Shown: positions 19,554 to 28,188, counted from the first letter of the stretch. The stretch: 64,000 bases of DNA from Cladocopium goreaui (GCA_947184155.2 CAMXCT020002377.1:1-64000); one strand, 5' to 3'. Translations and numbers: made by a program. The notes: generated by a model not told the origin, from the letters alone.

Positions 19554-20300
19554 ATGGCTTTTGCGCGTTTTGCGGGTCAAGGACTATGTGTACCGCCATC
19601 CACCAAAATGGTACTGTATGGTTTGGAAACTGCCCAGGAACTAATGGTCACCATTCGAGATCTGCGGCGCACTGTCAAATTGGTACAGAGTGGGCTCACT
19701 ACTCTATTCCCTGACGAAGCCCACGGACTGCACTTGATGTACAACACCCTGGATAGAGACCTGCTGCAGGTTGAACGAGATGGACAGCTAGTTACCACAC
19801 AACTGCTGACTGCATTAGCAGAGACCCCAGAAGAAGCAGCATACCTTGCAGCCTTTAATTGCCCGGCCTCTAGAGGCTTGTGGATTAGCCGATTGTATCT
19901 GTTACCATCAAGACGAGGTGTGATCACAGATAAGGCTGGGATACTCCCAGTGCCTCTTGATGCCCGACCTTTCCGGGTAGTGGTTCTTACAGTACAGGTA
20001 ACAGCCACTCTAGCAGGACACCTTGACCTGGCAGTACTCCCGCTTTCAATTTCAACTTTGGTGGACACAGTTTTCGAGCTAATTGGACTCGTACGCCCAC
20101 CGAGGCTGAGTATCTCTGCTGAGCTAGCGACAGGAACGGGTACAGCTGTTCGACAGGTTCGATCTGACACACTATTAGCTGACATTGCTCGGGCATTGCA
20201 GCCATATGCACGTATCCAAATCTTAATTCAAGATCCACCCAATATTGTTGGGTGCGACTCCACAAGAGAGCTGCTGTCGCCTGAAGTTTTCGTGCTTTGA
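19554..20300 (+). CDS. Unrecognised protein C
   Basis: 248 residues from ATG 19554. Not recognised. The N-terminal part is helical and amphipathic (ETAQELMVTIRDLRRTVKL, DEAHGLHLMYNTLDRDLLQ); the C-terminal part is hydrophobic with beta-like strands (RVVVLTVQVTATLAG, LDLAVLPLSISTLVDTVFEL). No Cys cluster or catalytic motif seen. It is in the same orientation as A and B, 0.8 kb downstream, with a hairpin copy before and after it. The antisense ORF at 19577-20185 is its shadow. It may be a structural or RNA-binding protein of a retroelement; this is a guess from context. Confidence 0.5.
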   Translation: MAFARFAGQGLCVPPSTKMVLYGLETAQELMVTIRDLRRTVKLVQSGLTTLFPDEAHGLHLMYNTLDRDLLQVERDGQLVTTQLLTALAETPEEAAYLAAFNCPASRGLWISRLYLLPSRRGVITDKAGILPVPLDARPFRVVVLTVQVTATLAGHLDLAVLPLSISTLVDTVFELIGLVRPPRLSISAELATGTGTAVRQVRSDTLLADIARALQPYARIQILIQDPPNIVGCDSTRELLSPEVFVL

Positions 20301-20828
20301 AAGATAACAGCTAGAAGTACAGCAACAGGACTACTCATCCCCAGGCAGACAGGATGCCAGTGTGCATAGACATAAGCGTATCATCATGAGAAAGTTGATC
20401 AAGAAATAAACACGCATAAACAGTAGCAATGAGTAATGGAGTGCTCAGGGCTCAAACCTCGCTCTGCCCCAGCTGATATTGCTCAAGCGCTACACCTGTG
20501 CACAGCTAACAACAACAACTACTACCCTTGTCTAATTACCGCTCCTACTACTCCACTGGTACTCCACTCCATTGCCTTCATACATGGGTGAGAGGCGCTC
20601 CTGTCTGACCGCAGACTGGTCAGGTAGGTGACCCTCCATAGGGATGTTAAGTCAGATTATGATCCCAGTAGGTTTCCTCTATATCGGATTGTTGAGGCAT
20701 TTGATGTTTTTCCTGCTGCTTGTCACCTGTGGTTATCAGCTAAACTCCACAGCAGTTGATTTTCACTTTGAGATGAAACACCTTGACGTCGTCGATGGCG
20801 AAATTGCCGGCGTGCCCCAGGACCAACG
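20301..20828 (+). other. Segment between ORF C and the copia 3' LTR
   Basis: Contains hairpin copy 4. An ATG at 20644 opens a short frame with a hydrophobic start (IGLLRHLMFFLLLVTCG), cut after about 60 codons where LTR sequence begins at 20829. This may be the start of a fourth ORF of the same unit, truncated by the insertion. Confidence 0.4.
20605..20623 (+). other. Conserved GCAGACT-loop hairpin, copy 4
   Basis: CTGACC-GCAGACT-GGTCAG. Relative to copy 3, pair 4 changed G-C to A-U on both sides: a second compensatory change. It is 21 nt before the ATG at 20644. Confidence 0.75.
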
Positions 20829-20970
20829 GCGCTCACTCTTTTGTACTGTTGGCAAACAGTGTCAGGATAGCTTCAGGCTCAAGGCCTGTTGATCCATAAT
20901 GTTGGCAGTGACATCCAGCAGCTGTTGAACTGTACACGAATTGTGTGTTGGACAATGTTGTTACTTAACA
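20829..20970 (-). repeat. Copia 1 3' LTR, truncated
   Basis: Direct copy of 28252-28393. On the element strand it starts TGTTAAGTAAC, right after the purine-rich GAGGGGCCG, and stops at 20829, about 51 nt before the LTR end as defined by the PBS side of the 5' LTR. Confidence 0.9.
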
Positions 20971-20982
20971 CGGCCCCTCAAT
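20971..20982 (-). promoter_or_regulatory. Polypurine tract of copia 1
   Basis: Element strand reads TTGAGGGGCCG immediately before the 3' LTR TGTTAAG; expected position of the plus-strand primer. Not a perfect purine run. Confidence 0.5.
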
Positions 20983-21249
20983 TTGTTGGAGCTTCCAACA
21001 CATTGCACAAAACAAACATTGTTGAAACGCAATCACATTATGTTGATACTATTGGATTGGGTGTTGATCTCTGTACAGGGCTGATGGCTTGTAGTTTTAC
21101 ATCTGTTGCCCAGCCGCAGATGTTGATCAAACACTCATCTAATTTTGCGCATTCCCGGCTCTCACGTTTGAACCTCTTGTTGCGCAGGGATCTGCTGAAG
21201 ATCCAAAGACTGTTGGTTGAGGTGCCAGTCTCACCTGTTGGATGACTTC

Positions 21250-22305
21250 TCATCCTTCCATCTGTTGATCATCATCGGTTGTTGCGCAATTCTCACGCAG
21301 CAACTGTTGGATCTCATCCTTGGGCATGGTGAGTGGCAAATTGTTGAGGCGCCACACATTGATCTCTTTGAAATGGTTGTTGATCATCTCTTTTGTCCAC
21401 TGTTGCTCGACCCATGTTGCCAGGTGGCTGTTGCCTCTGATCCTCTCAACTGTTTTGGCTCCTTGGAACAGGATGTTGCCTGTGTTGATGCCGCTGGTGA
21501 TGCTGGTGCTGTGCATCTGTTGCAGCATCTCCATCACAGCATCCCTGGTGGATGTTGTGAAATGATGGAGCATCTGTGCTCCACCATACTCCAAGCATTG
21601 GAGTACGAGCCTCTTCTCCTGTTGTGTTGATTCCACGTTCATGTTGGACACTTGGACCGGGATGTTGTAGGTCCACATCCAGTCCTTGTTCCACTGGAAA
21701 TAGTTGCAGATCTGTTGAAGCATGGTGTTGCCTCCATCTGCATTGATCTCCCAGATCTGTTGGGATGCCAGCTCAAACGTTGCGAAACGAAGGTTGCATC
21801 CACTCTCGATCTGTTGCTGTGGATACATGTCGCCCCTGTTGAACATGTTGATCACCTGGTTGCCTGTTCGAAGACGATGTTGTTGAACATCCTCAACCCA
21901 GGTAATCATGAGCCACTTTGTTGGAATCTTCGTTGTAACATGCATCTCTGTTGCGTGCATGTACATTGTTGTGAGCGCCAGTTGTGGCGAAGGCGCTAAG
22001 ATCAACTTGTCGAAGTTGGGCATACGTTGGCTGCCCAAAAGTGCTGGGATCACCGTGTTGGTTGACTCCCCAGCCGTCTCTGTTGGTTTGATGGAGTTGT
22101 ACTCCTCGATGGTCATCACAATCCACCATCGTGGAGTGTTGTTGTCCACACTTGTTGCGTGGAGATCATCTGGGTGAAGGTGTTGAGGGTTGGCCACGTC
22201 GCTGTTGAGGATCTCAACTGCGTTGAGGCCCAAATCCTTCAACGTGACCGGCAGCTTCATCGGGAGTGTTGGACTCCTCACATCTGCCATGTTGACCAGA
22301 GACAT
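21250..22305 (-). CDS. Copia 1 ORF3, unknown function
   Basis: 351 residues from ATG 22303-22305 (the frame extends to a GTG at 22371). It lies after RNase H and before the 3' LTR, where copia elements normally have no gene but some carry env-like ORFs. There is no signal peptide or TM segment, which argues against an envelope protein. It is rich in Asn, Gln, Thr and Met, which follows partly from the CAACA excess. Recognisable stretches include TPRWWIVMTIEEYNSIKP, WLMITWVEDVQQHRL and WLNN-type Trp clusters, but no known family. The length of intact frame in a young element suggests it is used. The plus-strand ORFs over it are shadows. Confidence 0.65.
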   Translation of the reverse strand: MSLVNMADVRSPTLPMKLPVTLKDLGLNAVEILNSDVANPQHLHPDDLHATSVDNNTPRWWIVMTIEEYNSIKPTETAGESTNTVIPALLGSQRMPNFDKLILAPSPQLALTTMYMHATEMHVTTKIPTKWLMITWVEDVQQHRLRTGNQVINMFNRGDMYPQQQIESGCNLRFATFELASQQIWEINADGGNTMLQQICNYFQWNKDWMWTYNIPVQVSNMNVESTQQEKRLVLQCLEYGGAQMLHHFTTSTRDAVMEMLQQMHSTSITSGINTGNILFQGAKTVERIRGNSHLATWVEQQWTKEMINNHFKEINVWRLNNLPLTMPKDEIQQLLRENCATTDDDQQMEG

Positions 22306-22738
22306 CGTGTTGATACTCCAGTTGTGATCCTTCACTGTGGATCTTCCAGCTGTTGGAAAACGGCTGCACACGAAGCGGCGTAATCACTTGTTGTCAACAA
22401 AATGTTGAGATCCTGCAAAAAAACGACAAAACAAATTCATGCTGCAATCCGACATGTTGTCTAAGACAGTCATGTTCCAGAAAGAAAATCACTGAGTTGA
22501 ATCTCCATGTTGGCCACCATGTTGAAACTTCCCAGTAAATGAATATGTTGATATACTCCATGTTGAAGTAGATAACGTAGATATAGAACATGTTGTCAAC
22601 CTTTGTTAACACCATGGCTCAAAAAGAAATGTATGTTTGTGTGTGTATGCCACGCACGATGTTCGCACGTTGTACACGCGTCCGCACGTTAACACGCTAG
22701 CTGCAGTGAAACTGTTGTTGTTGCTTGTTGTTGTTTGT
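22306..22738 (-). other. Spacer between copia 1 pol and ORF3
   Basis: About 430 nt without a gene, dense in TGTTG on the plus strand (for example ATGTTGGCCACCATGTTG and CTCCATGTTGAAG). Possibly holds the start region for an ORF3 transcript. Confidence 0.5.
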
Positions 22739-24016
22739 TCAGTGATGCTGGGTGCTGATGCCGACATCACTGATGTGACGCAAAAGCGTCTCTGTTGCAA
22801 CGTACTTGGTGAAGATGTCGGCCGGGTTGTTGATCGTGTTGATCTTGACAATCCTCACAAGGTCGTGTGCGACCAATTGTTGTATGAAAAGGTGTTTGAG
22901 CTCGATATGTTTGGCTTTCTTTGATGCTCCGATTCTTGTTGCCATGCTCTTTCCGCTTAATGAGTCGGTATTCTTCATGTTGAGAGCTTCCTTCAGGAAA
23001 TTGCTGATGTGGAGTGCTTCTGTTGCTCCTGTGTTGATCGCATAGAGTTCTGCTTCCGCGCTGCTCAGCGCAATTGTTGCCTGTGTTCTGCTTCCGTAGT
23101 GGATTGTTGCGCCGAAGACTTTGATTAGAAATCCTGTTGTTGACTTCCTCGTTGTTGCGCATCCTGCCCAGTCGCTGTCGACAAAGACTTGGATGTCTGG
23201 TACTGCTTCAGCTGTTGGTGTCTTGGTTGTAGGTCGCACGTATTGTTTGTAGTGTTGTGTTCCCTTGATGTACCTGAGCAAGTGCTTCAATTTCTGCTGG
23301 TCTGCTGTTGTTGGCTGTGTCAGTGCTTTTGCAAGCTCTTTTGTTGCAAAGCCAATGTCTGGCCTTGTGTAGGTCACCCATTGTAGCTTGCCAACCATTC
23401 TTCGGTAGGCTGCGTGTTCTTCTTTGTTGAGTTCTTGTTCCATCTCTGATGTTGCTTTCAGAGTGTTGTTGCCTGGTGCTGGTGCTGGGTTGCAGTTGAG
23501 CATGCTGGCTTCTTCCAGCATCTGCGTTGTGTAGCTGTCTGCTAAGCTGATCTTGTAGTAGTCACCTTTGTTGCAGATGTTTCTGCCCAAAAAGCTGATG
23601 GTGTTGCCGACTGTGAGTTCTCCTGTTGGGCGGAGTAGGAGGTGTTGCTGGATGCTCTTGAACAGCTTGTTGACCGTCTCCTGTTGTCCAATGAAGAGCA
23701 AGTCGTCGACGTAGCATAGTATGTATGCATCTCCCTGTGGTGTTGCGTAGACGTTGGGCTCGCTGACAAGTCGTCGTAGTCCAAGTTGTTGCATCACCTC
23801 TGCCAGGTGATTTTGCCATGCTTTTGGGCTGCTGCGTAAGCCATAGATGGCTTTGTTGACCCGCCAGACGATCTGGTCGAAGGCGTTGTAGAACTCTGCT
23901 GGTGGATACATGAAAAGATCTGCTGTAGCTGCTGCTGCTGCATGTAGAAAGGCTGTTGAAATGTCTCCTGTGAGACAAATCCAGTTGTTGCAAAGTTCCA
24001 AGGACAAGTAGCATCC
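22739..24016 (-). CDS. pol: Copia 1 reverse transcriptase-RNase H
   Basis: About 425 residues following TGA 24017-24019 in the same frame as the integrase. RT: TGDISTAFLHA (motif A aspartate), IYGLRSSPKAW, CYVDDLLFIG (motif C). RNase H: FVDSDWAGCATTRKSTTGF, ALSSAEAELYA and KHIELKHLFIQQLV, all catalytic acidic residues present. The N-terminal RT fingers are encoded before the stop (VLRQKGNTVRARIVAKGY). Nothing else is damaged, so a single TGA separates two good halves. Reads to a natural end at 22739. Confidence 0.92.
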   Translation of the reverse strand, partial: GCYLSLELCNNWICLTGDISTAFLHAAAAATADLFMYPPAEFYNAFDQIVWRVNKAIYGLRSSPKAWQNHLAEVMQQLGLRRLVSEPNVYATPQGDAYILCYVDDLLFIGQQETVNKLFKSIQQHLLLRPTGELTVGNTISFLGRNICNKGDYYKISLADSYTTQMLEEASMLNCNPAPAPGNNTLKATSEMEQELNKEEHAAYRRMVGKLQWVTYTRPDIGFATKELAKALTQPTTADQQKLKHLLRYIKGTQHYKQYVRPTTKTPTAEAVPDIQVFVDSDWAGCATTRKSTTGFLIKVFGATIHYGSRTQATIALSSAEAELYAINTGATEALHISNFLKEALNMKNTDSLSGKSMATRIGASKKAKHIELKHLFIQQLVAHDLVRIVKINTINNPADIFTKYVATETLLRHISDVGISTQHH

Positions 24017-25222
24017 TCAGCACAAAAAAAATATTGGCGTTGATGCAAAGATGTCGTCGTTGTCGTTAATCTCCTCTATGTAGCCCTTTGCTACAATTCG
24101 TGCTCGAACTGTGTTGCCTTTCTGTCGAAGAACCCATCTTGACTTGATAATCTTCTTGCGTTGCTCTTGCGTGAGTTGACTTATGTGTACTTCTGTGTGC
24201 ACTCCTTGTTCCTTCATTGACTTGATCTCTTGCTTCATTCCTTCCGTTGCTTGTTCTTTGTCTAAACCTTCGGTGTTGCTCACCCAAGGTTCCAGGAGAA
24301 TCTTTTCTGCTTTGATCTCCTGTTCATCCTCATTTGATGTTGCTTCTATCTTCTGTCCTTTCTTTGTTGTTGTGACTGTGACTTGTGATATCCTCATCCT
24401 TGTTGTTGGTTGCTCCTGAGCTGTCTCAGGTCTGCTTGCTGCTGTGGCTCTCTCTGCTGTTCTTGCTTGCTTTGGTGAGCTGCCTGAATCCATCAACTGC
24501 TTGTTGTACTTGTCTGGCTTTATTTGTCTTCTTATGGTCCTTGCTCTGACCACTTTGTTGCTGATGCCAAGTATGTTCTCGTTTGTTGAGTTGTCCTTGC
24601 CCAACCAGATGGCTGGATAGAACCTTGCTTCCATCTTTGGCATATGTTTTGCTGTTGGTAGCATGTAAAGAACTGTTTCACCAAACTCACAGATTGGTGT
24701 TTTGTGTTCTTTGCCCCATCGTCTGTAGTAGCTTGTGTTTCCATCTGAGTGGATGGAATACCTGTTGAGCAGGCATGCTGCGTGTTTGACAAGCCACGGC
24801 ATGATGGGATGCTTGCTGTTGAGCTTGATGCCATAGTCGGTCTCCAGTTGGAGTTTGAGAGCTCTGACTTGGCCCATCAATGTTCTGTGGAAACGTTCAA
24901 CGCTTCCTTGTGCTTGTGATGTGTAGGCTGGTGCTTGCCTGACTGCTATGTTGCTGCCCATGGCTGTTGCCACCATCTTGAGCAAGGAGATGATGAAATC
25001 TTCTCGATCTGACTGAAGGACGGTGTTGTTGAGGATTGCATGTGTTCTGCCACATTCCATCAGGAATTGTTGAAGGCAGACTGACAGGTATTGTACGTGT
25101 TGTGTCTTGTCCTCAAGTTGGACTGCCATACACATGCCTGTTTCAACGTCCACTGCTGTGAGGACTGATGTTGTCTGCTTCTCTCCTAAGGCTTTGTAGC
25201 ACATCAGATCCACTTGGATCAC
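24017..25222 (-). CDS. pol: Copia 1 integrase core and RT N-terminus
   Basis: About 400 residues, in frame with both neighbours. Integrase catalytic core: VDLMCYKALGEKQTTSVL begins the RNase H-like fold (first Asp), LQSDREDFI has the second Asp, and SQAQGSVERFHRTLMGQ contains the Glu, giving D,D-E. A linker rich in Thr, Gln and Lys follows, then RT fingers: IIKSRWVLRQKG, VRARIVAKGYIEE, DDIFASTPIF. The frame ends with TGA after an eight-T run (codons TTT TTT TTG TGC TGA); since downstream coding continues in the same frame, this is a nonsense change rather than a length change in the T-run. Upstream it is separated from the protease part by TAG 25256-25258. Confidence 0.92.
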   Translation of the reverse strand: MIQVDLMCYKALGEKQTTSVLTAVDVETGMCMAVQLEDKTQHVQYLSVCLQQFLMECGRTHAILNNTVLQSDREDFIISLLKMVATAMGSNIAVRQAPAYTSQAQGSVERFHRTLMGQVRALKLQLETDYGIKLNSKHPIMPWLVKHAACLLNRYSIHSDGNTSYYRRWGKEHKTPICEFGETVLYMLPTAKHMPKMEARFYPAIWLGKDNSTNENILGISNKVVRARTIRRQIKPDKYNKQLMDSGSSPKQARTAERATAASRPETAQEQPTTRMRISQVTVTTTKKGQKIEATSNEDEQEIKAEKILLEPWVSNTEGLDKEQATEGMKQEIKSMKEQGVHTEVHISQLTQEQRKKIIKSRWVLRQKGNTVRARIVAKGYIEEINDNDDIFASTPIFFLC

Positions 25223-25255
25223 TGGCGTTTTGCTTGTTTGCTTTGGGTGGTTGTC

Positions 25256-26770
25256 CTATCTTCCTTTGCTTTGTACGCACGTTGGACACCAGCTTCTGTA
25301 GGGAAGGTGTGTCAGTTCATGTTCTCTTCTTTCTTGTTCTGTTGGTTGTTGTGGTGTTGGCACTCCTGTTGCTCTCTTGGCTTCTTGTTGCTCCTCTGGC
25401 TCATCTGTGATGAACTCACCTTTGTATGCTGTGTTCTCCTCAAAGTTTGTTGAACCTGTCCACTCTATGTCGAGTGTTGCTTTCCTCTTTGTTGTCCAAT
25501 CGTCATCGATTCTATATCCTCTGTTGCCACTTGTTGGCTTCACCATTGTTTGTCTCCATGTTGTAAGTCTTGTCACATCTGGTCCATCATCCGTTTGTTG
25601 TGGAATGTACATGTCCCTTCTTGGTTGGACATGCGCACGTTTCCAATATGGACCTTCTTTGATCCAATAGTCCTGTGTTGGACTGACTTCCATTGGATGT
25701 GGGACTGCTGTCTGGTGTGGCTTTGTTGTGGTCATTGCTTGACCTGTTGGCCTTACCTCTGTGAGAAGCTTCTTCACGTTGTGTCGATACATTGGTGCTT
25801 GTGGTTGGTCAGCTGTGGATTGTTGAGATGTTGCTGGTGTTGGCCCATTGGCTGGTGGAAGTGCTGGTTGTGGTGGTATGTTGCCTGGAAGTGTTGTTCC
25901 ACGCTTCACTTTGAACCATGTTTCTCCTGTCCAGTTGTTTCCTTGTATAATCCTCTTTTGTTGCTTCTTGTCGAGGTCTTGGTATGCTTCTTCGACGACC
26001 TCTGTGTTGTTGTTTGGTCTTTGTATGATTGTTCTTCTGTAGTTCTCCAACCTTTCTGTTGGAACTGGACATCTGCTGTCTGGCATGAACAATGCCTTGC
26101 GTGTTGTCCTGTGGACTCTTACCAAGAAACCTCGGCTGTTGAATGTCCATAGGTCATTCTTGTTGCGAAGGACTTCCGTGCCTGTTGGTGTCAGTGTGAC
26201 TGGTGCTATTCTTGCTGTTGTTCCTTCTGCTGTCTGGTTGACTTCAAGCCTCATGTTGATTGGCAGTGTTACCAATACAACCGGCAAGAAGTAAAGGCCT
26301 TCTCGTTGCTTCAGTGCTGAGTTGAATCCCTTGGTGTGTGTGATTGTTGATGTCTCGTTGAGTTGTGTGTTGAACCCTTGCTCTGCCAGTCTTGTTACTG
26401 ACATGATGGGTTGCGTCACATCACACACGTAGAAGGGAACAACTAGTGTCTGCTTGTTGGTGTTGTGCATGTACACCCATTTGTAGCCGTGCACGTAGAT
26501 GACTTCATCTGTTGCTGTTCTGAGTCTAGGTCCTTGTCCATGTTGCAGTGGATACAGTGGTGTGTCTGGTGCAAACCATGGTGGGCACACATGTGTTGCT
26601 GAACCACTGTCAATCATGATGTCCACTTCGACGTCTCCTCTCTGCTGTTGCACTGCTTGAGCTGTTGTGGTTGCTTCATTGTGGGCACTCGCTGCCTGAT
26701 GGCCCAGTGCTCCCACAAGTTGAATTGTTGAATTGTTGGTGTTTGAGTGTTTGTTGATGGTGCTGACCAA
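25256..26770 (-). CDS. pol: Copia 1 protease and pre-integrase region
   Basis: About 500 residues. Aspartic protease: DIMIDSGSATHVC with the DSG active site, then VIYVHGYKW and SVTRLAEQGF as flap and second-half landmarks. A long Pro/Thr/Gln-rich stretch follows. The integrase zinc region is at the end (EHELTHLPYRSWCPTCVQSKGR with H, C, C) and is cut by TAG 25256; the same frame resumes as DNHPKQTSKTPVIQVD. The frame overlaps gag over 26614-26770 and is -1 relative to it. I see no textbook slippery heptamer in the overlap. The start codon shown by the frame (26770) is probably not used. Confidence 0.9.
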   Translation of the reverse strand: MVSTINKHSNTNNSTIQLVGALGHQAASAHNEATTTAQAVQQQRGDVEVDIMIDSGSATHVCPPWFAPDTPLYPLQHGQGPRLRTATDEVIYVHGYKWVYMHNTNKQTLVVPFYVCDVTQPIMSVTRLAEQGFNTQLNETSTITHTKGFNSALKQREGLYFLPVVLVTLPINMRLEVNQTAEGTTARIAPVTLTPTGTEVLRNKNDLWTFNSRGFLVRVHRTTRKALFMPDSRCPVPTERLENYRRTIIQRPNNNTEVVEEAYQDLDKKQQKRIIQGNNWTGETWFKVKRGTTLPGNIPPQPALPPANGPTPATSQQSTADQPQAPMYRHNVKKLLTEVRPTGQAMTTTKPHQTAVPHPMEVSPTQDYWIKEGPYWKRAHVQPRRDMYIPQQTDDGPDVTRLTTWRQTMVKPTSGNRGYRIDDDWTTKRKATLDIEWTGSTNFEENTAYKGEFITDEPEEQQEAKRATGVPTPQQPTEQERREHELTHLPYRSWCPTCVQSKGR

Positions 26771-27975
26771 GCTAGCTGTTGTTGTTGTTGTTGGGCTGGC
26801 TGAATGTTGTAGTTGCCTGACTGGTCGTTGCTGTACCAGTAGTTGTCATACCCACTGTTTGGGTCATACCATTGGGATGTTCCACCCTGGTTCTGTTCCT
26901 GTGGTGTCTCTGCTATGTTGTACACCGCTGTTCGGCAATCCTTTGCCAAGTGGCCCTGTTGACCACATCTGTAGCATATTGTTGTTGGATTCTTCCCTTT
27001 TCCTTTGTTGGGAATTCCTTTCGACTTTCCTTTGTTGCCTTTCTCTACTCCTTTTGGCTGATACCATTGCTGTTGCTTTCCTTTGCCTTTTCCTTTGTTG
27101 TAACTGCCGTAGCCGCCGTAGCCCTTTCCTTGTTGGTATCCTTTTCCTTTGTGACCTCCTTTGTTGAATCCTTTTCTTTTGTTCTTTCCTTTTCCTTTTC
27201 CTTTGCCTTTGTATGTTGCTCCTATGTCCATTGGAGCTGGGCCTCCTCCTAAATTGCTGCTGACTGCTGAAGACGACTGTTGTTGGAGTCTTGAGAACGC
27301 TGTTGTGGTCCTATAGTACTCCATGATTGTTGTCCTCACCTCAGCATATGTTGGTGTTGCACTGGCATTGAGGTGTAAGTGTTGTTGGAGTGGTCCTGTT
27401 GCCTCATTCATGAGAACTGCTATCTTCACTTGGTCTGGTAGTTGGGCGTTGTTGTCACGCTCGTAGCGTGCAAACTCAAATTCCCATGTTGAGAAGGACT
27501 CCTCAAAGTTGTTGGTGTCGAACTTGGGTTTGAGTAGCTTTGTGAGGTAGCCTATGCTTCTTGTTCCAACAGGTGTTGCAAACCTGTTGCACAGTTGCCT
27601 GTAGACTTCTAAACCCATTGCGTCTTGGTATTGTCTGCATATTGTTGCTGCTGGGCCGCTGGTGATGTTAATGAGTATGTATTTGAGGTTGTTGCACAGT
27701 TGTGTCCACTTTTCTCCTTCCTCTATTGTTGTTGCTGCACCAATCAGCTCTGCATCTGTGAGCACTGTTGTTGCTCTTTCTGCTCTTGAAAGCAGTTGTG
27801 GAAAGATGTTGTCCTGTAGGCCCATGTATGCTGAGAACTTGTACTTCCACTCTTCGAATGTTGCATAGTTGCCATCATATGTTGGAGGTTTCAACTTCAG
27901 CCTGTGTGTTGATGCTAGGGCTTCTGCTTGTGTTTCTCCTGCTGTTGGCGATCCTATCTCATATGCCGTTGCCAT
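26614..27975 (-). CDS. gag: Copia 1 Gag
   Basis: 453 residues from ATG 27973-27975 (ATGGCAACGGC context). Gag core of the UBN2/copia type: FEEWKYKFSAYMGLQD, LEVYRQLCNRFATP, FEESFSTWEFEFARYERD. Then a strongly basic region of KGKGKGK and GYGGYG repeats, a single CCHC zinc knuckle CYRCGQQGHLAKDC, and a Gln/Asn/Tyr-rich tail. It forms the virus-like particle and binds RNA. The frame is intact and overlaps the pol frame for about 157 nt. The KGKGK block is shared with copia 2 and appears typical of this lineage. Confidence 0.92.
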   Translation of the reverse strand: MATAYEIGSPTAGETQAEALASTHRLKLKPPTYDGNYATFEEWKYKFSAYMGLQDNIFPQLLSRAERATTVLTDAELIGAATTIEEGEKWTQLCNNLKYILINITSGPAATICRQYQDAMGLEVYRQLCNRFATPVGTRSIGYLTKLLKPKFDTNNFEESFSTWEFEFARYERDNNAQLPDQVKIAVLMNEATGPLQQHLHLNASATPTYAEVRTTIMEYYRTTTAFSRLQQQSSSAVSSNLGGGPAPMDIGATYKGKGKGKGKNKRKGFNKGGHKGKGYQQGKGYGGYGSYNKGKGKGKQQQWYQPKGVEKGNKGKSKGIPNKGKGKNPTTICYRCGQQGHLAKDCRTAVYNIAETPQEQNQGGTSQWYDPNSGYDNYWYSNDQSGNYNIQPAQQQQQQLAWSAPSTNTQTPTIQQFNLWEHWAIRQRVPTMKQPQQLKQCNSREETSKWTS

Positions 27976-28188
27976 CCTTGTTGTAGAGAGTCCCCCACAC
28001 TGTATAGTTGGGATCAAGCCCTCTTCCTGCGCACCTTGTTGTTGAGTTTGTTTCTTTTCCTTGTCGTTGCAGTGGTGGTGTGTTGGGCTGCTACCCTTTG
28101 TTGCTCCAGCTGTTGTTGAGAGTCCCCCAGTGTTCTGGGATCAAGCCCTCTGCCTGTTGGAGCTCACCTGGATGCTTCCAGGATCACT
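27976..28188 (-). promoter_or_regulatory. Copia 1 leader with a repeated motif
   Basis: A motif occurs twice on the plus strand: GAGAGTCCCCCACACTG...GGGATCAAGCCCTC (27985-28022) and GAGAGTCCCCCAGTG...GGGATCAAGCCCTC (28117-28153). The outer blocks are conserved and the middle varies in length, as expected for paired flanks with a free loop. By place it could be a packaging, dimerisation or start-selection signal. Confidence 0.55.

Noticed and set aside
19577-20185. 202-codon ORF on the minus strand over ORF C
   Set aside because: Ser/Arg/Thr-rich shadow of the plus-strand frame, with no structure of its own.
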